A DNA stretch of 64,000 nt, from assembly GCF_003711105.1 (NCBI RefSeq), contig NZ_CP023865.1:4861001-4925000 (forward strand), given 5' to 3'. The notes beneath the pieces are model-generated. The model saw only the letters and a list, made by a program, of their open reading frames with translations. It searched no databases and was not told the DNA's origin. This stretch comes from Actinoplanes teichomyceticus ATCC 31121 (GTDB taxonomy: Bacteria > Actinomycetota > Actinomycetes > Mycobacteriales > Micromonosporaceae). The position numbers and the translations under genes were made by a program. Each line of letters opens with the position of its first letter. Position 1 is the first letter of the stretch. Of the stretch, positions 1 through 9,374 are shown piece after piece.

Positions 1-19
1 CCGGAGCCGGGCACCACCG

Positions 20-104
20 GAACCGGCCGCTCCACTACCGACGAACCGGCCGCTCCACTCGGGCGATCCGGCCGCTCCACTACCCGGCGAACCGGCCGCT
101 CCCC
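20..104. repeat. GC-rich tandem repeat, about 23-bp unit, 4 copies
   Basis: The core ccggccgctccact begins at 23, 46 and 68, with a shortened copy at 92, giving spacings of 22-24 bp. It lies upstream of the tyrosinase operon, and no gene is visible in bases 1-205. The unit is not shared with the other repeat arrays in the window. Confidence 0.8.
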
Positions 105-205
105 TGCCGGCTCGTCCGGTGTCCCGCACGGGTGTCGCGGGACACCGGTTCATCCCGCCGCCGCGCGTTCCGCGGCGGCGGCCACCCACCGGAAGAGGCA
201 CATAC

Positions 206-652
206 ATGTCCCACCTGAGTCGTCGAGCCGTCCTCCGCTACGCGGCCGCCGCCACCGCGGTCACCGGCGGTGTCGTCGGCGCGCAGGCCCTCTCCGCCGC
301 CGGCAGTCCGCCGGCCGCCGCGGCCAGCACGGATCCGCGCGACTTCGAACTCGACTACCGCGGCAAGAAGATCAAGGGAGTGCACGGCATCGGTACGGGG
401 CGCAGCCGCCAGCCGCACCAGGTGTACATCAACGGGCGGAAGCTGGCCGTCATGGCGATCGAGCTGCCCGCCACCGACGGCACGGGCGTCTCGGTCGGCT
501 TCATCAGCGCCCTCAACCACTACCAGCCGGTCCTGATCGACGAGGGCGAGAACCGTGACGGGCTGCTGGTGCTCGCCCGGCGGGCGGTCGACGCGCTCGG
601 CGACGGCGAGCTCACCGATCTGGCCGGCGCGGACCACGACCACGGGCGCTGA
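206..652 (+). CDS. melC1: Tyrosinase copper chaperone MelC1 (148 aa)
   Basis: This is a small secreted partner that loads copper into apo-tyrosinase and carries it out through the Tat pathway in Streptomyces-type melC operons. The ATG at 206 follows the strong ribosome site GGAAGAGG at 191-198; an in-frame upstream start at 119 has no such site. Residues 1-40 form a twin-arginine signal (RR at 6-7, hydrophobic Ala-rich core, AAAAS region). The mature part has a conserved HGIGTG segment followed by further His residues, as expected for copper handling. It lies 47 bp upstream of melC2 on the same strand, so the two form an operon. Confidence 0.9.
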   Translation: MSHLSRRAVLRYAAAATAVTGGVVGAQALSAAGSPPAAAASTDPRDFELDYRGKKIKGVHGIGTGRSRQPHQVYINGRKLAVMAIELPATDGTGVSVGFISALNHYQPVLIDEGENRDGLLVLARRAVDALGDGELTDLAGADHDHGR

Positions 653-699
653 CCCGGCCACCGACCCCCTCTCGACCGATCGACCAGAAGGGCACCCCG

Positions 700-1521
700 A
701 TGGGCCTCCGCAAGAGCGCGCGCGACCTGACCAGCGCGGAGAGGGCGGCGTTCGTCTCCGCCGTCAAACGCCTCAAGGCGCAGACCACCGGTCGTAACTA
801 CGACTGGTTCGTCACCACCCACCTGAACTATTTCGCCGCCGTCAACGGCATCCGCTACGCCCACCAGTCCCCCTCGTTCCTGCCGTGGCACCGGCAGTAC
901 CTCATCGAGTTCGAGCGGGCGCTGCAGGTCTACGACCCCACGGTCACCGTTCCCTACTGGGACTGGACGGCGGACCGCTCGACGACCGGCACGCCGTTCA
1001 CGTCCGATTTCATGGGCGGCAACGGTTCCGGCGGCAACGGCCCGGTCACCACCGGACCGTTCGCCGGCGCCACCAACTGGCGGATCACCGTCAGCAGCAC
1101 CACCTCCACGTCGCTACGGCGCGCCATGGGCGGCACCACCCTCCCGAGCGCCACGCAGGTGAGCTCGGTGCTCGGCATCCCGGCGTACGACGCGGCCCCG
1201 TGGAACAGCTCGGCGACCGGCGGCATGCGCAACCGGATGGAGGGCTGGACGACGCCGAACCTGCACAACACGGTGCACGTCTGGGTCGGCGGCCACATGG
1301 GTCAGCAGGACTCGCCGAACGACCCCGTCTTCTGGCTGCATCACTGCAACGTCGACCGGCTGTGGTCGCAGTGGCAGGTGCGGTGGGGGTTCGATGCCGC
1401 GCACTACCTGCCGGCCGCCGGCACCAGTGGTGTGGTGGACCTCGACGAGGCCCTGCAGCCGTGGCCGGACGTGACCCCGGCATCGGTGCTCGACCATCGA
1501 AGCGTCTACACGTACGCCTGA
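700..1521 (+). CDS. melC2: Tyrosinase MelC2 (273 aa)
   Basis: This is a type-3 dicopper monophenol monooxygenase that oxidises tyrosine/DOPA to dopaquinone for melanin. The length matches Streptomyces tyrosinases. CuA ligands are H41, H55 and H64 (the last in the LPWHRQYL motif). CuB ligands are H189 and H193 (LHNTVH) and H214/H215 in FWLHHCNVDRLW. The protein has no signal peptide of its own, consistent with piggy-back export on MelC1, which is encoded immediately upstream. A ribosome site AGAAGGG lies shortly before the ATG. All copper ligands are present, so an active enzyme is expected. Confidence 0.95.
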   Translation: MGLRKSARDLTSAERAAFVSAVKRLKAQTTGRNYDWFVTTHLNYFAAVNGIRYAHQSPSFLPWHRQYLIEFERALQVYDPTVTVPYWDWTADRSTTGTPFTSDFMGGNGSGGNGPVTTGPFAGATNWRITVSSTTSTSLRRAMGGTTLPSATQVSSVLGIPAYDAAPWNSSATGGMRNRMEGWTTPNLHNTVHVWVGGHMGQQDSPNDPVFWLHHCNVDRLWSQWQVRWGFDAAHYLPAAGTSGVVDLDEALQPWPDVTPASVLDHRSVYTYA

Positions 1522-1559
1522 TCCGCCGGCCGGTCGCGGCCGCCGCCTGATCCGGCGCC

Positions 1560-1845
1560 CGCGACCGGCCCCCGCTACGCCCGCGACCCACCGCGCACCC
1601 AACACCCGCGCTACGCCCCCGACCCACCGCGCACCCAACACCCGCGCTACAACCGCGGCCCACCGCGCACCCAACACCCGCGGTACAACCGCGACCCACC
1701 GCGCACCCGACCAACCGCGACCGACCGCCCACCCAACAACCGCGACCCACCGCGCAGCCCACCCAACCGCGACCCACCACCCACTCAACACCCGTGGTAC
1801 GACCGCGACCCACCGCCCAGCCAACAACCGCGGCCGACCGCCCAC
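1560..1845. repeat. Degenerate C-rich tandem repeats, about 30-36 bp
   Basis: Between melC2 and the convergent secreted-protein gene lies a gene-free block built on variants of cgcgacccaccgcgcaccca and acacccgcgctac. Copies grade into each other and shorten towards 1840. Long open frames exist on the minus strand here only because the repeat lacks stops; they have no start signals or recognisable sequence. Confidence 0.75.
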
Positions 1846-2286
1846 TCACCGCCGGCAGTACGCCGGCGGCTCGGTCGGCTGCAACCCGGCGCCGGCCAGG
1901 CTGCGCACCGCGGCCCGGGTCGTCGCGCGGACGCCGGTGGTGATCTCGTAGGCGTTGACCACGCTGCTGTAGCGGTTTCCGCCGTGGTCGACGAGCCCCA
2001 GGGACACGCCGTCGATGAAGGCGCACGGCTGCGCGCCGCCCCAGCCGCGGATGTACCGGCCCTGGTACCACTCGGCGAAGGCGCCGGCCCGGGCGTAGGT
2101 GTCCGCCACCATCCCGGCCGGCGCGTGGGCCACGGCAGGCGCGTGGGCCACCACAGGCGCGTGGGCCACGGCAGGCGCGTGGGCCACGGCAGGCGCGTGG
2201 GCCACGGCAGGCGTCGTGGCGAGGACGCAGATTCCGGCAGGCAGCAGGGTCGCGGTCAGGACAGCGGTTGCCAGGCGTCGCATCAT
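1846..2286 (-). CDS. Secreted protein with AVAHAP repeats (146 aa)
   Basis: I do not recognise a named family. Residues 1-29 form a signal peptide (MMRR, hydrophobic core, ending at AVA-HA). Residues about 27-57 are five copies of a six-residue repeat (AVAHAP, one VVAHAP). The remainder is a compact domain with several Trp/Tyr and two Cys, one in a CAFIDGVSLGLVDHGG segment and one near the C-terminus (YCRR), which could form a disulfide. The start is supported by GGGAG about 7 bases upstream of the first ATG. It is convergent with melC2. The repeat may be a flexible linker. Confidence 0.7.
   Translation of the reverse strand: MMRRLATAVLTATLLPAGICVLATTPAVAHAPAVAHAPAVAHAPVVAHAPAVAHAPAGMVADTYARAGAFAEWYQGRYIRGWGGAQPCAFIDGVSLGLVDHGGNRYSSVVNAYEITTGVRATTRAAVRSLAGAGLQPTEPPAYCRR
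2117..2206 (-). repeat. 18-bp coding tandem repeat, 5 copies
   Basis: The segment gcgtgggccac recurs at 2123, 2141, 2159, 2177 and 2195, exactly 18 bp apart. It encodes the AVAHAP hexapeptides of the secreted protein. Only the third copy differs (ccacag for cggcag), which changes Ala to Val. Confidence 0.9.
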
Positions 2287-2361
2287 CGGTGTCTCCCGGT
2301 CAGAAAGTTAATCGACGGTGCTCAATGTATTCCACATCGTGGACCGGATCCACCGCGCACG

Positions 2362-3919
2362 CTACGGCATACCGCTCCGAACCAGGCGCGACCCGCTGCA
2401 CCGGACCGTGACCGGCGCCCGCCCACCGCCCGAACCCAGGCAGCGGACCACGACCAGCACCCACCCACCGCCCGATCGCAGGCAGCGGACCACGACCAGC
2501 GCCCGATCCCGGGCAGCCGGCCGCCACCGGCCCGCGACCGGCGCCCGAGCTCGCCCGCAGGGCTCAGGTGACGGGCCGCCGCACGGCCGGCGCAAGCCCG
2601 CGCTCCCGGCCGCCGCGGTCAGTACCAGGCCGATCAGCAGCAGTCGCACCACCTCGATGCCCAGGTTGAAGCCGAGCAGCCCGAGGGCGAGCCGGCCGGG
2701 GCTCAGCTGCATACCGGCGAGCGTGAACGCGAACGCCATCCCGTGGCCGAGGCCGAACAGGCAGGCCACGGTGGCCTCCCGGTCGGGAAGAGTGGCCGGA
2801 TCGCGTGCAGCGCGCCGACCAGGATGCTCGCCGCGATGAACACCTCCACCGGCGCCGCCGGGAACCTCGCCCGGCCCAGCACGCAGACCGCCAGGGACAC
2901 CCGTGCCCGACCGTGAAGGCGCAGGTCACGGCCCCCGCTCGGCGGGCGGCTCGGCCCGCGCCAGCGGCCGGCGCGGGCCCGCAGCGTCACCGGCAGGAGC
3001 AGGACCAGCGGGAACAACAGGTGATCGGTGCCCGCCAGGATGTGCTGGCCACCGAGCCGGACCATCGCCAGGAAGCCGCGCCAGGTGCTGCCGCCGAGGT
3101 CGACGGTCAGGTCGCGGACCGTCATCGTCCGGGTGTCCGTGGCGATCGTCGCGGCCGTGACGGCGTCCCGGTCCGGCCCGACCCGCCCGGCCGCCCAGTC
3201 GCGCCGCACAGTGACCAGCACGGCGTGCGTGGCGCCCCCGGTGCACCACGGCGTCGTACCCGAGCCGGAAGCGCCGCACGTCCGCGCCGGGCGGCGGGGT
3301 GAACGTCGCGGTGGCGACCATCTCGCGGTACGGCCCGGTCGTGGTCCGCTCGTCCGCGCCCGGCTCACCCGCCCGATCACCACCCGCCAGCGCCGGTCAC
3401 CGGCCGACACCGGGGCGCAGGTGTGCGGCCAGGTAGTCGCGCACCCGGCCGGCGTCCGCCGGTGGCACGCCACTGGCCGGCGTGAAATCGCGGGCGGGGA
3501 TGCGCCCAGGCGCGCGTCGGCCGCGAAGATCTCGACGACCCGCTCGAACCCGGTGCCGGAGCCGGTGCCCAGGGCGGTGAGCAGCACGCTTCTACCGGCT
3601 GCCCCCTGCGCGTCGTCGAGGCCGCCGACCATCACTGCGGGCCGGCAGGTGGCGCCGCACGACAGGTTCGACCGGGCGGGCGCCCGCTGCCGGGTGAGCT
3701 CCAGCTGGGCCAGGGCCTTCTGGTCGCTGTTCAGGGCGGCCGGGAAGGCGTCGGCCCGCCGCCATGCTCTTCCCGTACGACTTCCCCGTCGCCGAGGTGG
3801 CCGGCGTGGCGACGTCCTCGTCGTCATCGGGGGGCCGCCGTCGCACCGAGCGGCAGGGCGGCGGCGCCGGTGCGAGCGGCCCCGCGGCGGGCGGGTGCGG
3901 CGATCACGAACCACTTCAT
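2362..3919 (-). pseudogene. Broken HupE/UreJ-like membrane protein gene
   Basis: Fragments of one HupE/UreJ_2-type protein appear in different minus-strand frames. They are, from the start: a signal-like MKWFVIAA at 3919; a PPPGADVRRFRLGYDAVVH segment near 3250-3300; THAVLVTVRRDW near 3200; LGGQHILAGTDHLLFPLVLL near 3010-3060; CAFTVGHG near 2925; FIAASILVGALHAIRPLFP near 2790-2850; and CLFGLGHGMAFAFTL near 2710-2765. At least four frame changes are needed to join them. The C-terminal end runs into a tandem repeat (2437-2500) rather than a normal last helix. No start before 3919 has a ribosome site that I can see. Decay is the simplest reading. Sequencing indels remain possible, because the cation-efflux gene at 18480 is also frame-broken. 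Confidence 0.7.
2437..2500. repeat. 22-bp direct repeat, period 42
   Basis: The segment caggcagcggaccacgaccag recurs at 2437 and 2479 within a longer degenerate 42-bp unit. It abuts the 3' end of the broken HupE-like gene. Confidence 0.75.
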
Positions 3920-3972
3920 TCGTACGGAAGCAGATCCGGATCAGAACAACGACCCCTTACCGAGTCATGTGG

Positions 3973-4767
3973 TTATTTGGGAACTCCGCGAAGGATGCGT
4001 AACGATTCGTCGAGCAGCCGCGGATCGGCGGCGAACACGAACGCCCCGGCACCCGGACGCTCCTGCCCGTCCAGGCCGCGATAGCAGCCCCCGGCCTCCG
4101 GGACGATCACCGAGCTGGCCGCGAAGTCCCAGATCTGCCCGCTGGTCTGCACCGCCACGTCCAGCTCCCCCTGGGCGACCAGCAACGGCGGATGCACCGG
4201 CCAGTGCTGCTCGGCGGCCACCGCGATCAGCGGTTCGGCGACCTCCCGCCCCCAGTCCAGCGGCACCACCCCGAGCCGGCTCCCGGCCGCCCCGGCCGGC
4301 ACGGCGGCCACGTGAATCCGTTCCGCGCCGACCAGCGCGCCGCCGGAGACCCGCCCCCGGTACGCCCCCTGCCCGCGCTGCGCCCACCACGCCAGCCCCT
4401 GGGCCGGCACCACCTGGACGCCGACCGTGACCTCGCCGTGCACCTCGAGCGCGAGCAGCACCAGCCACCGCGGATCGCCCCGGACGAACAGCGCCGTCCC
4501 GTCGATCGGGTCGATGATCCACCGCCGGCCGTTGCCGCCGCCGGTCTCACCGTGCTCCTCACCGAGGATCGCGTCGTCCGGCCGGGCGTCGGTGAGCACG
4601 TCGCGGATCGCGTGCTCGACCGCCCGGTCGGCCAGGGTCACCACGCTGCCGTCCTGCTTGCGCTCCTGCGGCAGATCGGCGATCACCGCGAAGTGGCGCA
4701 GCGCCTCGGCGGCGCCGGTCAGTGCGGCCCGCTGGGCCAGTTCCAGATCCGTCTCCACGCCGACCAT
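3973..4767 (-). CDS. hisN: Inositol monophosphatase family / histidinol-phosphatase (264 aa)
   Basis: This is a Mg-dependent sugar/histidinol phosphatase of the IMPase fold; in actinobacteria this subfamily supplies histidinol-phosphatase (HisN). Key motifs are the metal-binding LGEEHGE, WIIDPIDGTALF (the DPxDGT signature) and a C-terminal IWDFAASSVIVPEAGG (WDxAA). The length fits the family. The ATG at 4767 gives a natural N-terminus (MVGVETDLELAQRAAL); the frame stays open upstream over the divergent TetR gene but without a ribosome site. It could equally act on inositol phosphates; the choice of HisN is inference. Confidence 0.85.
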   Translation of the reverse strand: MVGVETDLELAQRAALTGAAEALRHFAVIADLPQERKQDGSVVTLADRAVEHAIRDVLTDARPDDAILGEEHGETGGGNGRRWIIDPIDGTALFVRGDPRWLVLLALEVHGEVTVGVQVVPAQGLAWWAQRGQGAYRGRVSGGALVGAERIHVAAVPAGAAGSRLGVVPLDWGREVAEPLIAVAAEQHWPVHPPLLVAQGELDVAVQTSGQIWDFAASSVIVPEAGGCYRGLDGQERPGAGAFVFAADPRLLDESLRILRGVPK

Positions 4768-4825
4768 CCTGCCGGGCCGGCGGCGAGGACTTGTCGGGTG
4801 ACGCGGGAACGCCGTGGGAAGATTG

Positions 4826-4843
4826 GAGTAACAAAGCGTACTC
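4826..4843. promoter_or_regulatory. Candidate TetR operator (inverted repeat)
   Basis: GAGTA and TACTC, exact inverted 5-bp arms separated by 8 bp, end 2 bases before the ATG of the TetR gene. This is where an autorepressor of the TetR-acyl-CoA ligase operon would bind. The function is inferred from position and symmetry. Confidence 0.5.
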
Positions 4844-4845
4844 AG

Positions 4846-5558
4846 ATGGGACCGCCCGTGCCGGACCGGATCGCCAGCGGCGTCGTCTTCACGACCCCCG
4901 CGTCGCTGCCGCGCGGCCGCCACGAGCTCAGCCGCGCCCAGGTGGTCGCCGCGCAGCGGGAGCGGATGCTGATCGCGGCCACCGAGCTGCTCGCCGGTCG
5001 GGGTTACCGCGGTTTCGGGGTGCGCGAGATCTGCGCGCGGGCGGCGGTGTCCCGGGCCGCGTTCTACGACTGCTTCGCCGACAAGGACGCCTGCGTCTAC
5101 GCCGCGTACGACCGGTTCATCGAGGTGTTTCTGGAGCGGCTGGCCGACGATGCCGGGACGGCCGGCGACTGGGCCGGCGTGGTCGGCGGCTTCGTCACGG
5201 CGTACCTGGCGACCCTGGAACGCGACCGGGTCACGGCCCGCGCCTTCCAGGTGGAGATGGACGCGCTGGGGCGGCCGGCCCGGCAGCGGCGCCGCCAGGC
5301 CATCGAACGGCTCGCCGGTTTCGTCCACGACATGTACGAGCGCCGGTTCGCCGGCGACGCGCCGGGCGCCCCGCTGAGCGCCTACATCGGCGCGATCTAC
5401 GCCCTGCGCCAGATCGCGTCGGACGCCCTGGACAGCGGCGACTCACCGGACCTGCGGTCGCTGGCGCCGGAACTGACCGCCTGGCTGTCCCGGATGATCG
5501 TGACCGACAGCACCGGGCGGCCGCCCGCCGCCCCGCCCGAGGAAGGCAGCCCCACCCG

Positions 5559-5562
<4 letters not shown>
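4846..5562 (+). CDS. TetR-family transcriptional regulator (238 aa)
   Basis: The N-terminal HTH is clear: ERMLIAATELLAGRGYRGFGVREIC followed by AAVSRAAFYDCFADKDAC (about residues 43-90). A C-terminal ligand domain follows. The stop overlaps the start of the acyl-CoA ligase gene (ATGA at 5559-5562), so the regulator probably controls fatty-acid activation through this enzyme, perhaps answering to an acyl-CoA. The start at ATG 4846 lacks a good ribosome site; an alternative GTG at 4858 is in frame. The inverted repeat at 4826-4843 touches the start. Confidence 0.85.
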
Positions 5563-7343
<1,781 letters not shown>

Positions 7344-7353
7344 CATCGGTTTC

Positions 7354-7734
7354 ATGCATCGAAGCCGGTTGTACGGATTGTTCATCGACACCCCGGAGGG
7401 CCACGCCGACGGGGTCAGCCACTTCTGGGCAGCGGCGCTCGGCGGCACCGTCCAGCCGGTCCCCGAGGAGCCCGAGTTCACCCGGATCGCCGGCGCCTTC
7501 CCCGGCCTGGCGATCGACGTGCAGGCGGTGCACGACACCGCCCGCTACCACGTCGACATCGAGACCGACAACGTGGACGCGGAGACCGCCCGGCTGCTGG
7601 CCCTGGGCGCTGAGGTGATCACCGACCACGGTGGCCACAAGATCCTGCGAGCGCCGGGCGGCCACCTGCTCTGCGTCGTGCCGGTGCAGAGCGCCGAACA
7701 CTTCTTCGCCACCGAGGCGCGGGTCTGGGCGTAG
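7354..7734 (+). CDS. VOC (glyoxalase-like) family protein (126 aa)
   Basis: This is a single-domain vicinal-oxygen-chelate fold protein. It has the usual opening (RLYGLFIDTPE), an RYHVDIETDNVDAETARLLALGAE segment and a terminal GGHLLCVVPVQ strand. VOC proteins act as lyases, dioxygenases or resistance proteins; the metal-ligand positions (for example H in YHVDIE) are only partly conserved, so the substrate is unknown. It begins 10 bp after the acyl-CoA ligase stop but appears to have its own leaderless promoter. Confidence 0.75.
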   Translation: MHRSRLYGLFIDTPEGHADGVSHFWAAALGGTVQPVPEEPEFTRIAGAFPGLAIDVQAVHDTARYHVDIETDNVDAETARLLALGAEVITDHGGHKILRAPGGHLLCVVPVQSAEHFFATEARVWA

Positions 7735-7740
7735 GCCGGG

Positions 7741-8097
7741 CTAGTCCAGCCGGAACAGCTCGCCCGCCCGCGTCGCGCGCAGCAGCCAGCGCAGGTGGGG
7801 CTGCGGGTTGCGCAGGTGGCAGGTGGCGTCCCGGGCGCCGGCCACGGTGCGTGCGGCGACCAGCATCCGCAGGCCGGCCGCGTCGCAGAAGTCCACCTGA
7901 CCCACGTCGATGTGGATCTGCCGGACCGGCCGGGCCGGGCCGAGCAGGTCGTACACCCGGGTCAGGTCGTAGAGCTGGGTCTGCAGGGCGGCCACCGACA
8001 TGGCGTCCAGGCTGCCGTGCAACTGGATCATCAGCCGGTCGCCCTGCCGCGCGCCGGCGATCCGGGTTCCCGCGAAGGCGGGCTGGTCCGGCCTCAT
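7741..8097 (-). CDS. STAS-domain anti-sigma factor antagonist (118 aa)
   Basis: This is a SpoIIAA-like STAS domain: LMIQLHGSLDAMSVAALQTQL, then an IHIDVGQVDFCDAAGLRMLVAA core. The usual phospho-acceptor Ser/Thr preceding AGL is replaced here by Asp-Ala (DFCDAAG), so the normal kinase switch may be absent or constitutive. Its start overlaps the stop of the ATPase gene upstream (8094-8097), which implies a translationally coupled partner-switch pair. Confidence 0.8.
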   Translation of the reverse strand: MRPDQPAFAGTRIAGARQGDRLMIQLHGSLDAMSVAALQTQLYDLTRVYDLLGPARPVRQIHIDVGQVDFCDAAGLRMLVAARTVAGARDATCHLRNPQPHLRWLLRATRAGELFRLD

Positions 8098-8924
8098 GAC
8101 GGCGCCGCCGGCCGGTCACGCAGGATCGCCCACACCAGTTTCCCGCCCCGGGCCGGCATCGCGCCCCACTCCGACGCCGCCGCGGCCACGATGCGCAGAC
8201 CCAACCCGCGTTCGAGGAGCGCGGGCCCGAGCGGCCCGGGCACCGGGTCGCGCACCCGCGGCATCGCCGGGTCACCGTCGTACACCGCCAGGTGCAGGGC
8301 CGTCGCCGCGCCCTCCCCGCGCGGGGACACGATCACCTCGAGGTCGGTGCCGGCGTGCTCGGCGGCGTTCACCACCAGCTCCGAGGCGACCAGCCGGCCC
8401 CGCTGGCTCAGGTGCGGCAGCTCCCATCCCCGGCAGGCGTCGCTGACCAGCGACCGGGCCAGCGACGCGGCGGCCGGGTCGGGCGGCAGGGCCAGATGCA
8501 TCCGGTCGATCAGCGGGCGCCGGTGGGTCAGCGCGGTCCGGGCCTGGTCGGCCGACGCGTACGTCACCAGCCAGTCGCGGGCGCCGAGCTGCCGCAGCCG
8601 GCGCGCGAGCGGGGCCGTCGCCGCCAGGCAGACCGCGATCGCGATCGGCGGCTGCAGCGCGGCGCCCTGCGCGCACAGGGTGAGCCAGAGCGGCGCGCTG
8701 ACCGCGCGCGGGTCGCTCAGCCGGTGCAGGTCGACGACCATGCCGGTGGGGTGCTCGGCCAGGCACTTGTCCAGCACGGCACGGGCCTGCCAGGACAGCT
8801 GCCGGTCCCAGGGCCCGCACACGGTCACCTCGACGACCGCGGTGTCCGGGTCGATGACGGCACGCACGGACTCCTGCCGTACGTCCCCGAACCACCCGAT
8901 CAGATGCGGCGAGCCCGCGACCAT
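8094..8924 (-). CDS. STAS-like/HATPase anti-sigma regulatory protein (276 aa)
   Basis: The protein has two parts. Residues about 1-130 resemble a degenerate STAS domain (AVVEVTVCGPWDRQ, GMVVDLHRLSDPRAVSAPL). Residues about 150-276 are a GHKL kinase-like ATPase with an N-box (RLVASELVVNAAEHAG) and a weak G-box (ERGLGLRIVAAAA), as in SpoIIAB/RsbW relatives. Actinomycetes use many such proteins to sequester sigma factors. I chose ATG 8924 because GGAAGAAGGGG lies just upstream; an in-frame GTG at 8948 is possible. No sigma factor gene is adjacent. Confidence 0.75.
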   Translation of the reverse strand: MVAGSPHLIGWFGDVRQESVRAVIDPDTAVVEVTVCGPWDRQLSWQARAVLDKCLAEHPTGMVVDLHRLSDPRAVSAPLWLTLCAQGAALQPPIAIAVCLAATAPLARRLRQLGARDWLVTYASADQARTALTHRRPLIDRMHLALPPDPAAASLARSLVSDACRGWELPHLSQRGRLVASELVVNAAEHAGTDLEVIVSPRGEGAATALHLAVYDGDPAMPRVRDPVPGPLGPALLERGLGLRIVAAAASEWGAMPARGGKLVWAILRDRPAAPS

Positions 8925-9091
8925 GTCCCCTTCTTCCGGCGATCGCACTCAACGACATCGATACCGCCGCCGCAATTCTTGATTTGTCCGGAAGGCACCG
9001 TCAACGCAGATTCACCATGCGCCGATGATCGTAAGTCGTGATCCGGCTCGCCGAGCCGCGGGCGAGCCCGCGACCACCGGCGTCCAGGGCG

Positions 9092-9246
9092 CCGGCACGG
9101 CCGTGACCCGGCCCGCAGTCGGCGCGGCGGCCGCCGGACCGCACGACACCGGCACGGCCGTGACCCGGCCCGCCCGACCGCAGTCGAACGCCGCAACCAC
9201 CGGACCGCACGACACCGGCACGGCCGTGACCCGGCCCGCCCGACCG
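9092..9246. repeat. 47-bp direct repeat, period 66, with a third core copy
   Basis: The core ccggcacggccgtgacccgg occurs at 9092, 9149 and 9215. The last two copies extend to an identical 47-bp block (9134-9180 and 9200-9246). The array fills the 450-bp gene-free gap between the anti-sigma gene and helY. The core contains the palindrome cacggccgtg. Confidence 0.85.
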
Positions 9247-9374
9247 CGGCCACCGGACTCCAGGGCACCGGCACGGCGGCGCCGCCGGGCCGCGGTGACC
9301 GGCGCGGACGCGGCCCCGGCCACCCCGCCGCGCCCCGCGACTGCCTTTCTGCCGCGCCGGCGCGGTCCGCATCC

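Noticed and set aside
4722..5558. A long N-terminal extension of the acyl-CoA ligase over the TetR gene
   Set aside because: The extension is in another frame of the TetR gene and reads as Arg/Gly/Pro noise; the ATG at 5559 with the ATGA overlap gives the normal enzyme.
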